A stretch of DNA of 64,000 bases, taken from contig NZ_JAGDXD010000028.1 in NCBI RefSeq assembly GCF_023256255.1, forward strand, positions 1-64,000. The letters run 5' to 3'. Under the pieces are notes generated by a model. That model was not told the origin of the DNA, did not search any database, and worked only from the letters and a program-made list of their open reading frames with translations. Both the position numbers and the translations under genes were made by a program. The first letter of the stretch is position 1, and each line of letters begins with the position of its first letter. This DNA comes from Caldivirga sp. GTDB lineage: Archaea; Thermoproteota; Thermoprotei; Thermoproteales; Thermocladiaceae. Below, in pieces: positions 9,195 to 18,618 of the stretch.

Positions 9195-10349
9195 ATGCTA
9201 GTAACAGACACCCTAATAGTAACACCTGGACCAACTGAAATACCCCACAGAATACTCCTAGCTATAGCTAAACGCACCACTAATCCTGACCTTGATCCAG
9301 GATTCTTCAAGCTTTATGATGAGGCTAGGTTAATGCTAGCTAACATGCTTGGTACTGAGAAGAGGAACATTGTCATATGGGTTGGTGAAGCCATGAGCGG
9401 CCTAGAGGCTGCGGTGGCTAATTTAATAAGGGGTAATGATAAGGTAGCTGTCTTAAGTAACGGTTTCTTCGGCGACGCATTCTCAGACCTGGTCTCATCA
9501 TACGGTGGCATTCCATTACTCCACAGAGTTAACTACAGTACTGTTCTTGACCCAGATAAGGTTGCTTCATTCCTTAGAAATGAGGCTAAGGAGGCTAAGG
9601 TAGTTACAATGGTTCACTGTGAAACCCCAAGTGGTACATTGAATAATTTAAAGGAATTAGCCAAGGTGATTAAATCTGAGGGTAAACTTCTAATTGTTGA
9701 TGCAGTGTCGTCAATGGGTGGCGTTAACATAGACGTTAAGTGGGGTATTGACATACTCATTGGGGGTAGTCAAAAGGTACTTAACCTACCCTCAGGCTTA
9801 ACAATACTGGCAATTAGTGATGATGCTTGGGGTGAAATAGAGAAAGTCAACTACAAGGGTTTCTACCTAAACATTAGGTATTGGAAAGATGCAGTGGAGA
9901 GAATGGAATTCCCCTATACCCACAGTGAACCGTTAGTAAATGGTCTAGTAGAGTCATTGAAAATGATTAATGAGGAGGGGTTAAGCAACGTATATAGTAG
10001 GCATAGGTCAATAGCGCACGGTGTAGTTAAGGCTATTGAATCCATGGGCCTTAAGCTAGTGCCAGACTCAGAGGATTACTCAAGTCCAACGGTGACGGCG
10101 TTCTATGCACCTAACGGCTTAAGTGACGTTAAGGTTAGGGAAGCTGCATTAAAGTATGGTGCATTCATTGCTGGTTCCTGGGGGCCATTAAGGGGGAAGG
10201 TGCTTAGAATTGGGCACATGGGCTACACAGCCTCCTTAAGCATAATGACCAGTACCTTAACGGCGCTTGCCAAGGCCCTTAATGATTCAGGGTACAGGGT
10301 TAAAATTGGGGATGTTATTGAAGCCTTCCTAAGCGGTGTCGGTGCATGA
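9195..10349 (+). CDS. Class V aminotransferase (alanine/serine-glyoxylate type)
   Basis: PLP enzyme of 384 aa. It opens with the family phrase TPGPTEIPHRI and has HCETPSG (141-147), the PLP aspartate in DAVSSMGG (169-) and the Schiff-base lysine in GGSQKVLNLPSGL (Lys194). The N-terminal pattern and lysine motif are those of alanine-glyoxylate, serine-glyoxylate or serine-pyruvate aminotransferases; the substrate pair cannot be decided here. Its stop overlaps the start of an amino-acid permease by 4 nt (ATGA), so uptake and transamination of one amino acid are probably coupled. Confidence 0.9.
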   Translation: MLVTDTLIVTPGPTEIPHRILLAIAKRTTNPDLDPGFFKLYDEARLMLANMLGTEKRNIVIWVGEAMSGLEAAVANLIRGNDKVAVLSNGFFGDAFSDLVSSYGGIPLLHRVNYSTVLDPDKVASFLRNEAKEAKVVTMVHCETPSGTLNNLKELAKVIKSEGKLLIVDAVSSMGGVNIDVKWGIDILIGGSQKVLNLPSGLTILAISDDAWGEIEKVNYKGFYLNIRYWKDAVERMEFPYTHSEPLVNGLVESLKMINEEGLSNVYSRHRSIAHGVVKAIESMGLKLVPDSEDYSSPTVTAFYAPNGLSDVKVREAALKYGAFIAGSWGPLRGKVLRIGHMGYTASLSIMTSTLTALAKALNDSGYRVKIGDVIEAFLSGVGA

Positions 10350-11860
10350 GCCTCTTCACAAGGGAAAGCACAGGCTTGGTAAGGGAGGTTGGGCCGCTTA
10401 AGGCATTATTAGTAAGCATGGGTTATAATGGCTTCCTAATAGTACCATTCGTGTACTTAACTGGAATATACCTATACGGTGGGGGTAATGCAGCCTATGT
10501 AGCATTAATTGCCTCATGGCTAATGTTCATACCTGGGGTAATTATGTGGTACTTAATAACCCGCCAATACCCAAGGACTGGCGGCGACTACGTTTACTTC
10601 TCCAGGCTTAACCCACCAGTGGGTTTCGCAGCTTGGTTTAATTTCGCTATTGGCGAGATGCTTTACGATGCAGTATTAGTGTACTTCTCAATAAGCCAAT
10701 TAGGCATGGTCCTTCAAGCATTAGGTAATCCACTTGCAAGCATCATAGTGAGTCCAAGGTATGAATTTGCCATAGCCGTGGCATTAGTGGTAGTGTTGAT
10801 AATGGTGAATGTTGCGTCAGCCAGGGCTGGCTTAACAATATTCATGGTTATATCGGCCGTAGCCCTATTAACCTTCATAGCCTCAGCAGTGTACATTGCC
10901 TTACTTCCAGAAAGCCTAATTAAAGGTTCCCTAGGGTCAGCTTACGTTGAGGCTTTAGTAAACGCCAATAAGGCTTCACCAGTGGGTGGGGTGTATGGTG
11001 TACTTGGTATGGCTTCGTTCACAACGGCTGTTTGGGCATACGTTAACTTCCCAGCCACAATAGGTGGTGAGATTAGGAGGGATAGGGTGACGGCATTACT
11101 TGGTGTTGTTGGAATGTTCGTAATGGGTGGCTTATTCTTCACGTTATTCGTTGTCTCGTTTCTAAGGAGCCTTGGGGTCAACTTCTACATTGGTGCAAGC
11201 TACATGAATGCATACGGGATAGATGATGGCTTCATTCTTGTTAACCCAGGCGCCGACTTAGCATTAATACACACGCCCATAGCAGTGGCATTAGCATACT
11301 CATCAGTACTCTGGTATATTGCCCCAGTCACAGGGGTCATTATTCAGGTATCAAGGTACCTGTTAGCCTTCTCAATGGATAGGGTTTTACCAGGAGTATT
11401 CTCCTACGTTAACCCAAGGACCCACTCACCTATTGTAGCCCACTTATTTGACTTGGCAGTAACGGTAGCCTTAATGTATATTCTAATCCTAACACCCTTC
11501 AGTTCAGCGCTCCTTTACGCCTTAGATCTTGACGCCTTAATTCTACTGGTCTTCACATTCATAGTCTCAGTGCTCCTGGCCTTAATCATATACATTAAGG
11601 GTGCCACTAAACTTAAGGTAAGTAAAGCTCTCATAATTCCCCTAACGGCAATCTACCTAGCTTTCCTACTAATATTCGCATACTACTGGTTAACGCAACC
11701 CCAGTACTACCTTTACGTGACAGGAAATCCAATGCAACTGCTGGCTGAGTCATCAGTAATATTCGTGATTGGTTTGGTAATATTCACTATAGCTAAGTAC
11801 ATTAGGGATAAGGAGGGAATACCACTAAGCCTAGTTTACGAGGAAATCCCACCAGAGTAA
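10346..11860 (+). CDS. APC-family amino-acid permease
   Basis: 504-aa transporter with about 12-14 membrane segments. The N-terminal part shows the APC signature around YPRTGGDYVYFSRLNP and the middle has a glycine/alanine-rich TM region; the C-terminal loop RYLLAFSMDRVLP and ending EIPPE match the truncated permease at 1-829, so the two are paralogues. Start ATG overlaps the aminotransferase stop by 4 nt, indicating translational coupling. Likely imports the aminotransferase substrate; the identity is unknown. Confidence 0.92.
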   Translation: MSLFTRESTGLVREVGPLKALLVSMGYNGFLIVPFVYLTGIYLYGGGNAAYVALIASWLMFIPGVIMWYLITRQYPRTGGDYVYFSRLNPPVGFAAWFNFAIGEMLYDAVLVYFSISQLGMVLQALGNPLASIIVSPRYEFAIAVALVVVLIMVNVASARAGLTIFMVISAVALLTFIASAVYIALLPESLIKGSLGSAYVEALVNANKASPVGGVYGVLGMASFTTAVWAYVNFPATIGGEIRRDRVTALLGVVGMFVMGGLFFTLFVVSFLRSLGVNFYIGASYMNAYGIDDGFILVNPGADLALIHTPIAVALAYSSVLWYIAPVTGVIIQVSRYLLAFSMDRVLPGVFSYVNPRTHSPIVAHLFDLAVTVALMYILILTPFSSALLYALDLDALILLVFTFIVSVLLALIIYIKGATKLKVSKALIIPLTAIYLAFLLIFAYYWLTQPQYYLYVTGNPMQLLAESSVIFVIGLVIFTIAKYIRDKEGIPLSLVYEEIPPE

Positions 11861-12180
11861 GAGTTCAGCCTTCATTGTGGTTGTTAGTTACTTGACTTCT
11901 TTACTTCTTCTTTCCTCCTCGTGTAGTCTATGGGGTTAATTCTCTTTGGGGGTATGGGGGTTTTCATTGGGTGCTTCCCTTTACCTCACAACTGCTCACA
12001 GTAGCACTCTCTAATCAAGCATTAACCACAAGGTACATAAGCCTTACACATACAGCATCAACCCACTTAACAACACTAAGAGAAATTAAAAACGACGAAT
12101 AATAATGCAAAAGCGCTACAGACCTACCTTAAATGTAGAATCCTTAAACCTTTAATACATTAAATATAGGAAATTAACCA
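11861..12180. other. Intergenic region with possible transposase remnant
   Basis: No complete gene is visible. Downstream of the permease the plus strand is pyrimidine-rich (11892-11930), suitable as a terminator. On the minus strand 11884-11967 encodes a 27-residue tail MKTPIPPKRINPIDYTRRK..., and a one-base shift extends it upstream (SSCEGKGKHP). This basic, proline-containing tail is reminiscent of TnpB/OrfB C-termini, but I could not confirm it. The rest is AT-rich without structure. Confidence 0.25.
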
Positions 12181-12471
12181 TCACTCATTAACCCCACTCA
12201 ATGACATTATTAATGAAACAGATTCTAGGAACCTCCTACCTCTATCACTCAGTTTATTAAATCTACAAACCCTCTTAACATCCCTACTGCAGTAATCATC
12301 ATACCTTTCAATAAGGCCAAGATCATAAGCAGCTTGAATAATCCACTCACCATACCCCCACTCATGGATTAAATCCAGGACCTCCCTAGTATACGGTGAC
12401 CTACCCTTAACCCGCTCAAAATCATCAATAGCCATTAGTAGCCTGATGATTGCTAAGGGGCCCACAGGCAT
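12181..12471 (-). CDS. Small winged-helix protein, probably autoregulated
   Basis: 96-residue protein with helix (PLAIIRLLMAIDDFE), a second helix pair (YTREVLDLI...WIIQAAYDLGLI) and a C-terminal NKLSDRGRRFLES typical of winged helices; two cysteines (YCSRDVKRVC) lie in the wing region. The frame is open to an ATG at 12546, but a TATA box and perfect dyad lie inside that extension, so I place the start at the ATG 12471. If the longer form is real it adds a CxxC-type N-terminus. Function inferred: DNA-binding repressor controlling its own promoter. Family not recognised. Confidence 0.6.
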   Translation of the reverse strand: MPVGPLAIIRLLMAIDDFERVKGRSPYTREVLDLIHEWGYGEWIIQAAYDLGLIERYDDYCSRDVKRVCRFNKLSDRGRRFLESVSLIMSLSGVNE

Positions 12472-12480
12472 TAGAGGTCT

Positions 12481-12515
12481 GCGTGTCTGAAAATTAGACA
12501 CGCAATTTAAAAACC
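12481..12515 (-). promoter_or_regulatory. TATA box and dyad operator of the winged-helix gene
   Basis: Perfect 8-bp inverted repeat GCGTGTCT (12481-12488) / AGACACGC (12496-12503) with a 7-nt spacer, abutting a TTTTTAAATT TATA element at about 12504-12514 on the minus strand. The dyad covers the expected transcription start, 10-30 nt before the ATG at 12471. This arrangement is typical of a repressor operator. Confidence 0.55.
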
Positions 12516-12595
12516 TTTCGCATTGGAAGCAAGCATCAATAACCATTGCATCTTAATGCATATTTCCTAGGCTATGTAGTTCACTGGGTTCCTTT

Positions 12596-13331
12596 ATGGG
12601 GGCTAATTTAATGAGGTTATTATTAAACCTTGCTAAGGTGTTTAGTCCTTATTTACAATATTTATGTGAATTTTCAATATTTAATGAGGATAGGTTTAAA
12701 GTTCCGGCGTGGAACCTTTTTGACCCAAGGCCTAAAAGCTCCAGGAATGAACTATATGATAGGAGGCAGGAACTTGATTTTTTAGATAAAATGATGAATA
12801 GACCGCTTACATTAGTTCTTGGTATTAGGCGCATTGGTAAAACTTCCTTAATAAAGGCTTTTCTTGAGCCGTATAATGGTTTTTATGTTGATCTTCGTGG
12901 GGTTAACACTCAATTAGACTTATATGAGAGGTTAGCTCAAGGTCTTTCTGAGGGTTTAAGTAAACTTAAGGGTTACTTAATGAGTATAAGAGGTGTAAGT
13001 ATCATGGGTTTTAGTGTTAGTCTTAAGTGGCGTGGGCAGAATTCCATTAACCTACTAGGCCTACTGGAGGAGCTTGGCGGTTTATTATCGTGCTTGATGA
13101 GGTTCAGGAGGTAGGAGGTCAGCTAGGAGAGGTAAATTGGTTTTAAGGGCTATAGCTAATGGTGCTAAATCATGGAGTGGTGTTAGGCGTTTCGTAGAGG
13201 AGGAGACTGGTGAAACTATACCTAAGTCATCATTAACGCGGGTAGTTAATAGACTGGAGGAATTAAGTATTATTAAGGATTATCAATTCCTTGATCCAAT
13301 ACACCGTGAGGCAGCTAAGGTACTACGTTAA
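12596..13331 (+). pseudogene. Broken archaeal AAA ATPase (PF01637-type)
   Basis: The pieces of one ATPase lie in different frames. First the frame from 12596 gives LFDPRPKSSRNELYDRRQE and Walker A GIRRIGKTSL; near 13080 the frame shifts, and the Walker B sequence FIIVLDEVQE continues in another frame; it then joins directly (about 13110) to the C-terminal winged helix (RRSARRGKLVLRAIANGAKSW) in a third frame. The long segment normally found between Walker B and the winged helix is missing. A short direct repeat (GGAGGT) at the junction is compatible with slippage. Not functional as an ATPase. Confidence 0.8.
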
Positions 13332-13426
13332 TTCACTATAATTAATGAAGGGTGAAGTAGGTTAAGTAGGCAAATATTCATTAATGTAAGCTAAGCGCAT
13401 TAATTTAATATCCCCCATCATTTACA

Positions 13427-13714
13427 GTGGGAGAAACGATTTGTTTAAACAGTTATAAAGGGGTTTTAGAGAAACTAGGTATGGGTGTGGCTGGGCCTGA
13501 GGAGAGGGTACTGCTTGCATTATTCATGCAGTCCGCGGTTAGTGAAAATAAGGCCATAAGCGTGAGTATGTTAGCTAAGATAATTAATAGTGAGGTAAGT
13601 CTAGTGAATAGCATCTTGAAATCACTGATTGATCAGGGTTATGTGTCTCTGAAGGATAATAATGTTTTCTTAACCAGTAAGGGATTAATGAGGGTTTTAA
13701 GCAGGTTCTCATGA
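13427..13714 (+). CDS. Small winged-helix-like hypothetical protein
   Basis: 95-aa protein starting at GTG 13427; TAATTTAATA about 22 nt upstream suits a leaderless start. After a short N-terminus it shows three predicted helices and a wing: PEERVLLALFMQSAV, ISVSMLAKIINSEVSLVNSILKSLIDQGYVSL, then LTSKGLMRVLSRF. This is the shape of a MarR/ArsR-like DNA-binding domain, without a recognisable effector domain. It lies between a dead ATPase gene and an acetate-type transporter gene in convergent orientation. Target unknown. Confidence 0.6.
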   Translation: MGETICLNSYKGVLEKLGMGVAGPEERVLLALFMQSAVSENKAISVSMLAKIINSEVSLVNSILKSLIDQGYVSLKDNNVFLTSKGLMRVLSRFS

Positions 13715-13723
13715 ATTAGGCGT

Positions 13724-14368
13724 TTACTTACCCTTTCTTTTAGCAAATGGATAGACTGGTATGGGTCCTTTCAATCCTGCTAATTCCCACCTATCATTTA
13801 TTACTGTTGCTGCCCCAACCCACATTGTGAATAACGAATCTATGAAGCCAATGTAGCCTGCAGGCTTAAGAGCACCAGGTATTTTACCCATTACAGTAGT
13901 CATTGATGATGATAGGGATGTGAGTGGTATTGCGTAGAGTATGAAGGTTACTAGTAGGAGTAGTAGAGTTAAGTTTAATGCCAGGTTCATCTTAAAGCTA
14001 CCTACCCAGTAGAAGAATGTCATTATTGCAAACGCCACTGCAAGTAATCCAACTAGGTGAGCAACCTCCAATGAGGAGAACCAACCGGCTACAATACCCA
14101 TATGGGCAACTGCGAATGTTAAAAAGAACGCTGAGTACGTGCCAAACGCCGTAGCACCAAAGGTATTACCATTATTATACTCCCAATTAGCGGCAACGAG
14201 TAGAAAGACCCCTCCAAATACTAACGCTGGGGCAATCATAACTATGCTTTCACTCCATGGGTAGAAGCCCATGGCGTATATTGATAGTATGAACAGGCTG
14301 AACCCGTAGGAGAATATTCCAAGTGCTGTTGGATCAGCCTTCTTAATCGTAACCATAGTGGAAGCCAT
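13724..14368 (-). CDS. GPR1/FUN34/YaaH-family acetate/succinate transporter
   Basis: 214 aa with six hydrophobic membrane helices. The family motif is recognisable as DPTALGIFSYGFSLF (NPAPLGL-type) near the N terminus, and the second signature as GNTFGATAFGTYSAFF. Members carry small carboxylates such as acetate across the membrane. Two TATA elements are present: one 27 nt upstream of the ATG at 14368, another 23 nt upstream of Met5 (14356), so either start is possible. Monocistronic by appearance. Confidence 0.88.
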   Translation of the reverse strand: MASTMVTIKKADPTALGIFSYGFSLFILSIYAMGFYPWSESIVMIAPALVFGGVFLLVAANWEYNNGNTFGATAFGTYSAFFLTFAVAHMGIVAGWFSSLEVAHLVGLLAVAFAIMTFFYWVGSFKMNLALNLTLLLLLVTFILYAIPLTSLSSSMTTVMGKIPGALKPAGYIGFIDSLFTMWVGAATVINDRWELAGLKGPIPVYPFAKRKGK

Positions 14369-14531
14369 ACCACTTTTATAAATTTAAATGCTTATAAGAT
14401 TTATTTCAAAACAATAGTGAAATGAATGAAAGTCTAGTTAAGTTAATTATTTAGTAAACCTTATTATCATTAAGCATATAGATTATGAGACTTTAATCTA
14501 ATTCAATAAAACCTATGAATAGGGAAGATTC

Positions 14532-15698
14532 CTATGGGTGTTCAAGCATTAACTCAACGTAACCAGTGCCTATTGGCACATACTTACCTGATATAATGTT
14601 CTCCACAACCCCCTTAAACTTCTCACTTTCACCCATGTAGGCTGCTTCAATCAGGTTCTTCACAGTTACCTCAAAGGCTGCCCTAGCTAATGGGCTAACC
14701 TTCTGGCCTGCCACACCATGCCTTCCAATTTGCCTAACCTTACCATCCCAAGTCATTACGTCCGCAACCATCATTAGGTGCCTAGTATCAACATCTAGGC
14801 CTTGGTCATCTAACACAGCCTTTAGTTCCCTCATTATCATGGTTCTAGCGGCCTCAATACCGAGAACTTCAGCCACCTCATGTATATCGTGTGATATTGT
14901 CCTTGCTGAGTCAACCTCATCCAGTAGTAGTACTGCCTCCAGGTTTGTTCCCTCAGTGTATATTACGTACTCATTGTTATCGGTTTTCATGACTAAGGCC
15001 TTCTTAATCCCCCTTATGCCAGCTACCTTAGTTTGAAGAATCTTATCCCTCATCTTCTTTAATGCCGACACCTCCTGGGCATTAACAGTTATGCTAATCG
15101 TATTACCCTCAACTGTTATTTCCCCTGCCTTACCTTTAATTCTATCTAACGCCTTCTTAACATCATTGACCGTTAATCCCCTGTACCTTAACGCATCCTC
15201 ATCTAGGGTTACTATTATTGTTGAGTTGAAGTAATCCACATCAACGCTCTTAGCCAAATTCTCAATAGTTATTACCTGTATCCTCTTAGCAACATCATGA
15301 GCCTTCTCCTCATCATGAGCGTACTCTGGTTTAAGGTAAATAGTCATCCTAGGTACCTGGGGTTTCCTCCTAGCATCAATTATCTCAATTAACCTAGGTA
15401 AGCCTAGAGCCATTGAGAATTCCCTTAACCCAGCGTAGTGGAATGTTCTCAGTATCATTTGGGTTGATGGTTCACCAACACTTTGAGCCGTAACTATGCC
15501 TATTGCCTCACCTGGGTCAACAATCGACTTATAGTACTCAGCGACGATAGCCTTCATAACCCTCTCAAGTTGCCTATCAGATAACTTAACATTATTCAAC
15601 CTATTAAGCAGTTCATTAACCAGCCTACTGGGTAACACTTCCTTAAGGGTTTCAATCCTTGACTTAACCTCCTCCTGGCTCAAATACTGCTCAGCCAC
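14532..15698 (-). CDS. rpoA2: DNA-directed RNA polymerase subunit A''
   Basis: 388-aa C-terminal half of the split largest RNAP subunit, a usual crenarchaeal arrangement. Contains the bridge/trigger-loop region IVTAQSVGEPSTQMILRTFHYAG and the C-terminal clamp/jaw elements GRHGVAGQKVSPLARAAFEVTVKNL. GTG start with a GGTGATG ribosome binding site, overlapping the end of rpoA1 by 8 nt, so the two halves are co-translated and assemble into one catalytic subunit. Confidence 0.97.
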   Translation of the reverse strand: MAEQYLSQEEVKSRIETLKEVLPSRLVNELLNRLNNVKLSDRQLERVMKAIVAEYYKSIVDPGEAIGIVTAQSVGEPSTQMILRTFHYAGLREFSMALGLPRLIEIIDARRKPQVPRMTIYLKPEYAHDEEKAHDVAKRIQVITIENLAKSVDVDYFNSTIIVTLDEDALRYRGLTVNDVKKALDRIKGKAGEITVEGNTISITVNAQEVSALKKMRDKILQTKVAGIRGIKKALVMKTDNNEYVIYTEGTNLEAVLLLDEVDSARTISHDIHEVAEVLGIEAARTMIMRELKAVLDDQGLDVDTRHLMMVADVMTWDGKVRQIGRHGVAGQKVSPLARAAFEVTVKNLIEAAYMGESEKFKGVVENIISGKYVPIGTGYVELMLEHP

Positions 15699-18360
15699 TT
15701 GTCATCACCCTCCTTATTATCTCATCTATGTTTAACCTACCATGGTCACTCTTAGAAACATCAATACCATCTTCACCATACCTGAATTGAATTATTGCAT
15801 CCTGTGAATCCCTAACAGTACCATCATAGGCCACGTAGATGTCCTGCATTGCGTTAATCAGCCTCCTCTGCGCATACCCACTCTGGGAAGTCCTCACTGC
15901 AGTTTCAACTAACCCATCCCTACCACCACCTGCGTGGAAGAAGTACTCTATTGGAGATAACCCATCCCTGAAGTTACTCTTAACGAAACCCCTGGCCTCA
16001 GGACCCTTATCACCAGGTAGGAAGTGCGGTAGGGTCCTGTCAGTAAAACCACGCCTATACCTCTCACCCCTTATTGTCTGTTGACCTAGGGCAGCGGTCA
16101 TTTGTGCGGCATTTAGTAGACTCCCCCTAGCGCCTGTTTTAGCCATTATGTAAACTTCAGATTCCTTATTCATGTAATCATCAACTATCTTGGATGCCTC
16201 CTCCCTAATCTTCGATAATGTCTCAGCAAGTTTATCCTCAAGGGTCTCCTCAATTGTCTTACCGGGCTCAGCCTCAAGCGCACCCTTGTAGTATCTATTG
16301 AGTAATTCATAGGCCTCCTTAATGTAAGTGTTCTTAACCTCATCAAGCTTCCTCATCGCCTCCTCAGGTAGGTTAAGGGAATCGAGGGCCATTGTGAAGC
16401 CCCTTATGTCAATGAACCTTATTATTAACCTAAACATTGAGTCAATCCACCTCCTACCGAATTCATTACCATACCTCTTAACCAATACGTGAAGTAGTGA
16501 ATCAACCTGCTCAGCGCCAATGGACTTCTTATCCAGTACACCAGTGGCTAGGTAACCATTAACTACCACGATGTATTCATCAGTATCGCACCTATATGGA
16601 TCACTGCACGTTGACTTGAATGATGTTGCTTGAGTGAAGTTGAAGTCCTTAGGCAGTAGGGTTGATATTAATTGCTTACCTGTCCAAAGCTCCACAGGGT
16701 GCATTATGGCTGGTTCCTCAAGTTGCACATTTTCCCTAACCGCACCAAGTATGAATAATGCCTTCTCCCTAGTTAATACATTACCCTTCCTTGAGAGTAA
16801 ATAACCTCCAGTTATGTAATCTTGCCTAGCCCCTATTATTGGGCCACCGTACCTTGGGGTTACTATGAAGTTCTGAACAAGCATTATTGTCCTAGCCTCA
16901 GCCCTAGCCTCAGGGGTTTGGGGGACGTGGAGATTCATCTCATCCCCATCGAAGTCAGCGTTGTATGGTGGGCATACTGCTAAGTGAAGCCTGAAGGTTC
17001 TACCAGGCAGTACCTTAACTATGTGGCACATTATCGACATCTTATGGAGGCTTGGCTGCCTATTGAAGAGGACGTAGTCACCATCCATTAGATGCCTCTC
17101 AATCATCCAACCAGGTTGAATTTGCTGAGCTAGCTCACTTCTATCTCTCCTAACCTTAAGCTCAATCTTCTTACCATCAGGTGTAATAACCCTATTAGCC
17201 CCAGGCCAAGTCTCAGGTCCATTAACTACGAGCATTCTCATTAAATCAATGTTCCACTCAGTGACCGGTTCTACAACGGTAAGCTCCTTAGCTATATCAA
17301 TGGGTACACCAACCTCATTAATGCTTAAATTAGGGTCAGGGCTAATTACAGTCCTAGCCGAGAACTCAACCCTCTTACCTGATAAACTACCCCTAAACCT
17401 ACCCTCCTTCCCCTTAAGCCTCTGGGCAATACCCTTAAGTGGTCTCTTGCTCCTATGCCTAGCCTGAATACCACCTGGTAACTCATTATCAATGTATGTC
17501 GCAACGTTAGCTTGAAGTGAGTCCCAAAGATCAAGTATTGAGGTTGTGGGTGAACCAGACTCTATGGCATTCCTAAGCTTCTCATTATACCTAAGTATTG
17601 TTGTTAACGCGTGTGTTAAATCATCTGCACTGGTTTGGCCACTAGGTAACTGTATTGACGGCCTAACCTGAGGTGGTGGTACAGGTAGTACTGTTAAGAC
17701 AGCCCACTCAGGCCTAGCCGTTGAGGGATTCCAGCCAAGTAACTCAAGGTCCTCATCAGGCACCTTCTCAAGCCACTCCCTTATGTTAACTGGATCAAGC
17801 CTAGTTAACCTACCATCCTCAGACTCGGTGTAGAACTTGAATGGTTTATCAAGCCTAATCTTAGGCTGAGGGGCACCACAGTGTGGGCATGTTGACCTAG
17901 CAGCCGCCCTCTTCTTAACCCTAAGAATTAACCTATCTGAGAGAGCCCTCCAATGCTTCTTAAGTTTCCTAATCCTTTCCGAGTACTTCTTATACTCCTC
18001 ATCAGTTAACTTTAATCTTCCGCAATTAGGGCACGTTGCCCTCAGTATGTCGTAAATAGGCTTGACGAACTCAGGATGAACAACGGGCCTAACTAGCTCA
18101 ATTCTACCAAAGTGTCCAGGGCACCTCCTCCAGTCATTACCACAGGTTTCACACCTAGCCTCAGGTTCATCAACACCAAGCCTCCTATCCATTAACCCGC
18201 CTTTAACTGGGTTACCGGCTTCATCATATGTCTCTGAGGTTGTTACTTCCATTACAGACATTTTTCGTATTAAATCAGGTGAAAGGACATTGAAGCTTAT
18301 TTCCTTAATTACCTTAAGCGGAATATTATCCTCACCGCCTGCTTGATTAGAATAAGACAT
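15691..18360 (-). CDS. rpoA1: DNA-directed RNA polymerase subunit A'
   Basis: Catalytic subunit carrying the active-site motif NADFDGDEMNLH, N-terminal zinc site (CETCGNDWRRCPGHFG), a second zinc pair (CPNCG ... CPHCG) and the GQQTIRGERYRRGF region. The frame is open to 18456, but the TATA box at 18387-18397 is inside that extension and the ATG at 18360 (MSYSNQAGG) follows about 30 nt downstream with a GGTGATC site, so I place the start there: 889 aa, normal for the family. rpoB and rpoH, often upstream in archaea, are not present here. Confidence 0.96.
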   Translation of the reverse strand: MSYSNQAGGEDNIPLKVIKEISFNVLSPDLIRKMSVMEVTTSETYDEAGNPVKGGLMDRRLGVDEPEARCETCGNDWRRCPGHFGRIELVRPVVHPEFVKPIYDILRATCPNCGRLKLTDEEYKKYSERIRKLKKHWRALSDRLILRVKKRAAARSTCPHCGAPQPKIRLDKPFKFYTESEDGRLTRLDPVNIREWLEKVPDEDLELLGWNPSTARPEWAVLTVLPVPPPQVRPSIQLPSGQTSADDLTHALTTILRYNEKLRNAIESGSPTTSILDLWDSLQANVATYIDNELPGGIQARHRSKRPLKGIAQRLKGKEGRFRGSLSGKRVEFSARTVISPDPNLSINEVGVPIDIAKELTVVEPVTEWNIDLMRMLVVNGPETWPGANRVITPDGKKIELKVRRDRSELAQQIQPGWMIERHLMDGDYVLFNRQPSLHKMSIMCHIVKVLPGRTFRLHLAVCPPYNADFDGDEMNLHVPQTPEARAEARTIMLVQNFIVTPRYGGPIIGARQDYITGGYLLSRKGNVLTREKALFILGAVRENVQLEEPAIMHPVELWTGKQLISTLLPKDFNFTQATSFKSTCSDPYRCDTDEYIVVVNGYLATGVLDKKSIGAEQVDSLLHVLVKRYGNEFGRRWIDSMFRLIIRFIDIRGFTMALDSLNLPEEAMRKLDEVKNTYIKEAYELLNRYYKGALEAEPGKTIEETLEDKLAETLSKIREEASKIVDDYMNKESEVYIMAKTGARGSLLNAAQMTAALGQQTIRGERYRRGFTDRTLPHFLPGDKGPEARGFVKSNFRDGLSPIEYFFHAGGGRDGLVETAVRTSQSGYAQRRLINAMQDIYVAYDGTVRDSQDAIIQFRYGEDGIDVSKSDHGRLNIDEIIRRVMTSG

Positions 18361-18386
18361 TCTAAGATCACCATAGTACCCGTCGG

Positions 18387-18397
18387 GTTTATAAAAC
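18387..18397 (-). promoter_or_regulatory. TATA box of rpoA1
   Basis: GTTTTATAAAC on the minus strand, about 30 nt before the ATG at 18360. It argues against the longer rpoA1 frame starting at 18456. Confidence 0.65.
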
Positions 18398-18427
18398 TTT
18401 TTCTCCCAATTAAGGGTACTCCAGGTT

Positions 18428-18550
18428 TCATGCCTTAATGCTTGCCTTAACCTCAATCATGTTTCTCTTAATCCCCTTCTCGATGGGTAATGGTTTCATG
18501 GCCACAGCCATCAGTATAACCTCCCTAGTAGCCTTTATTGTACGGAGCAT
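18428..18550 (-). CDS. Possible 40-aa basic small protein
   Basis: Short frame with ATG at 18550 and stop at 18428, rich in Lys, Arg and Ile (MLRTIKATREVIL...). A TATA-like AATATAAACG near 18575-18585 lies about 30 nt upstream and codon use resembles neighbours (AAG, GTT, AGG). It sits between folP and rpoA1 on the same strand. No family is recognised and a frame this short can arise by chance. Confidence 0.25.
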   Translation of the reverse strand: MLRTIKATREVILMAVAMKPLPIEKGIKRNMIEVKASIKA

Positions 18551-18618
18551 TTTAAGCTGCTTGATAGCCCTATATCGTTTATATTCCTGAATAATGTTAA
18601 TGGACATACGTCCACTGA

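Noticed and set aside
12472-12546. N-terminal extension (CxxC-containing) of the winged-helix gene
   Set aside because: The TATA box and operator-like dyad lie inside it, so it is probably not translated; kept as an alternative.
18460-18594. 42-residue hydrophobic plus-strand frame upstream of rpoA1
   Set aside because: Antisense to the small minus-strand frame, which has the better placed TATA box; no ribosome site.
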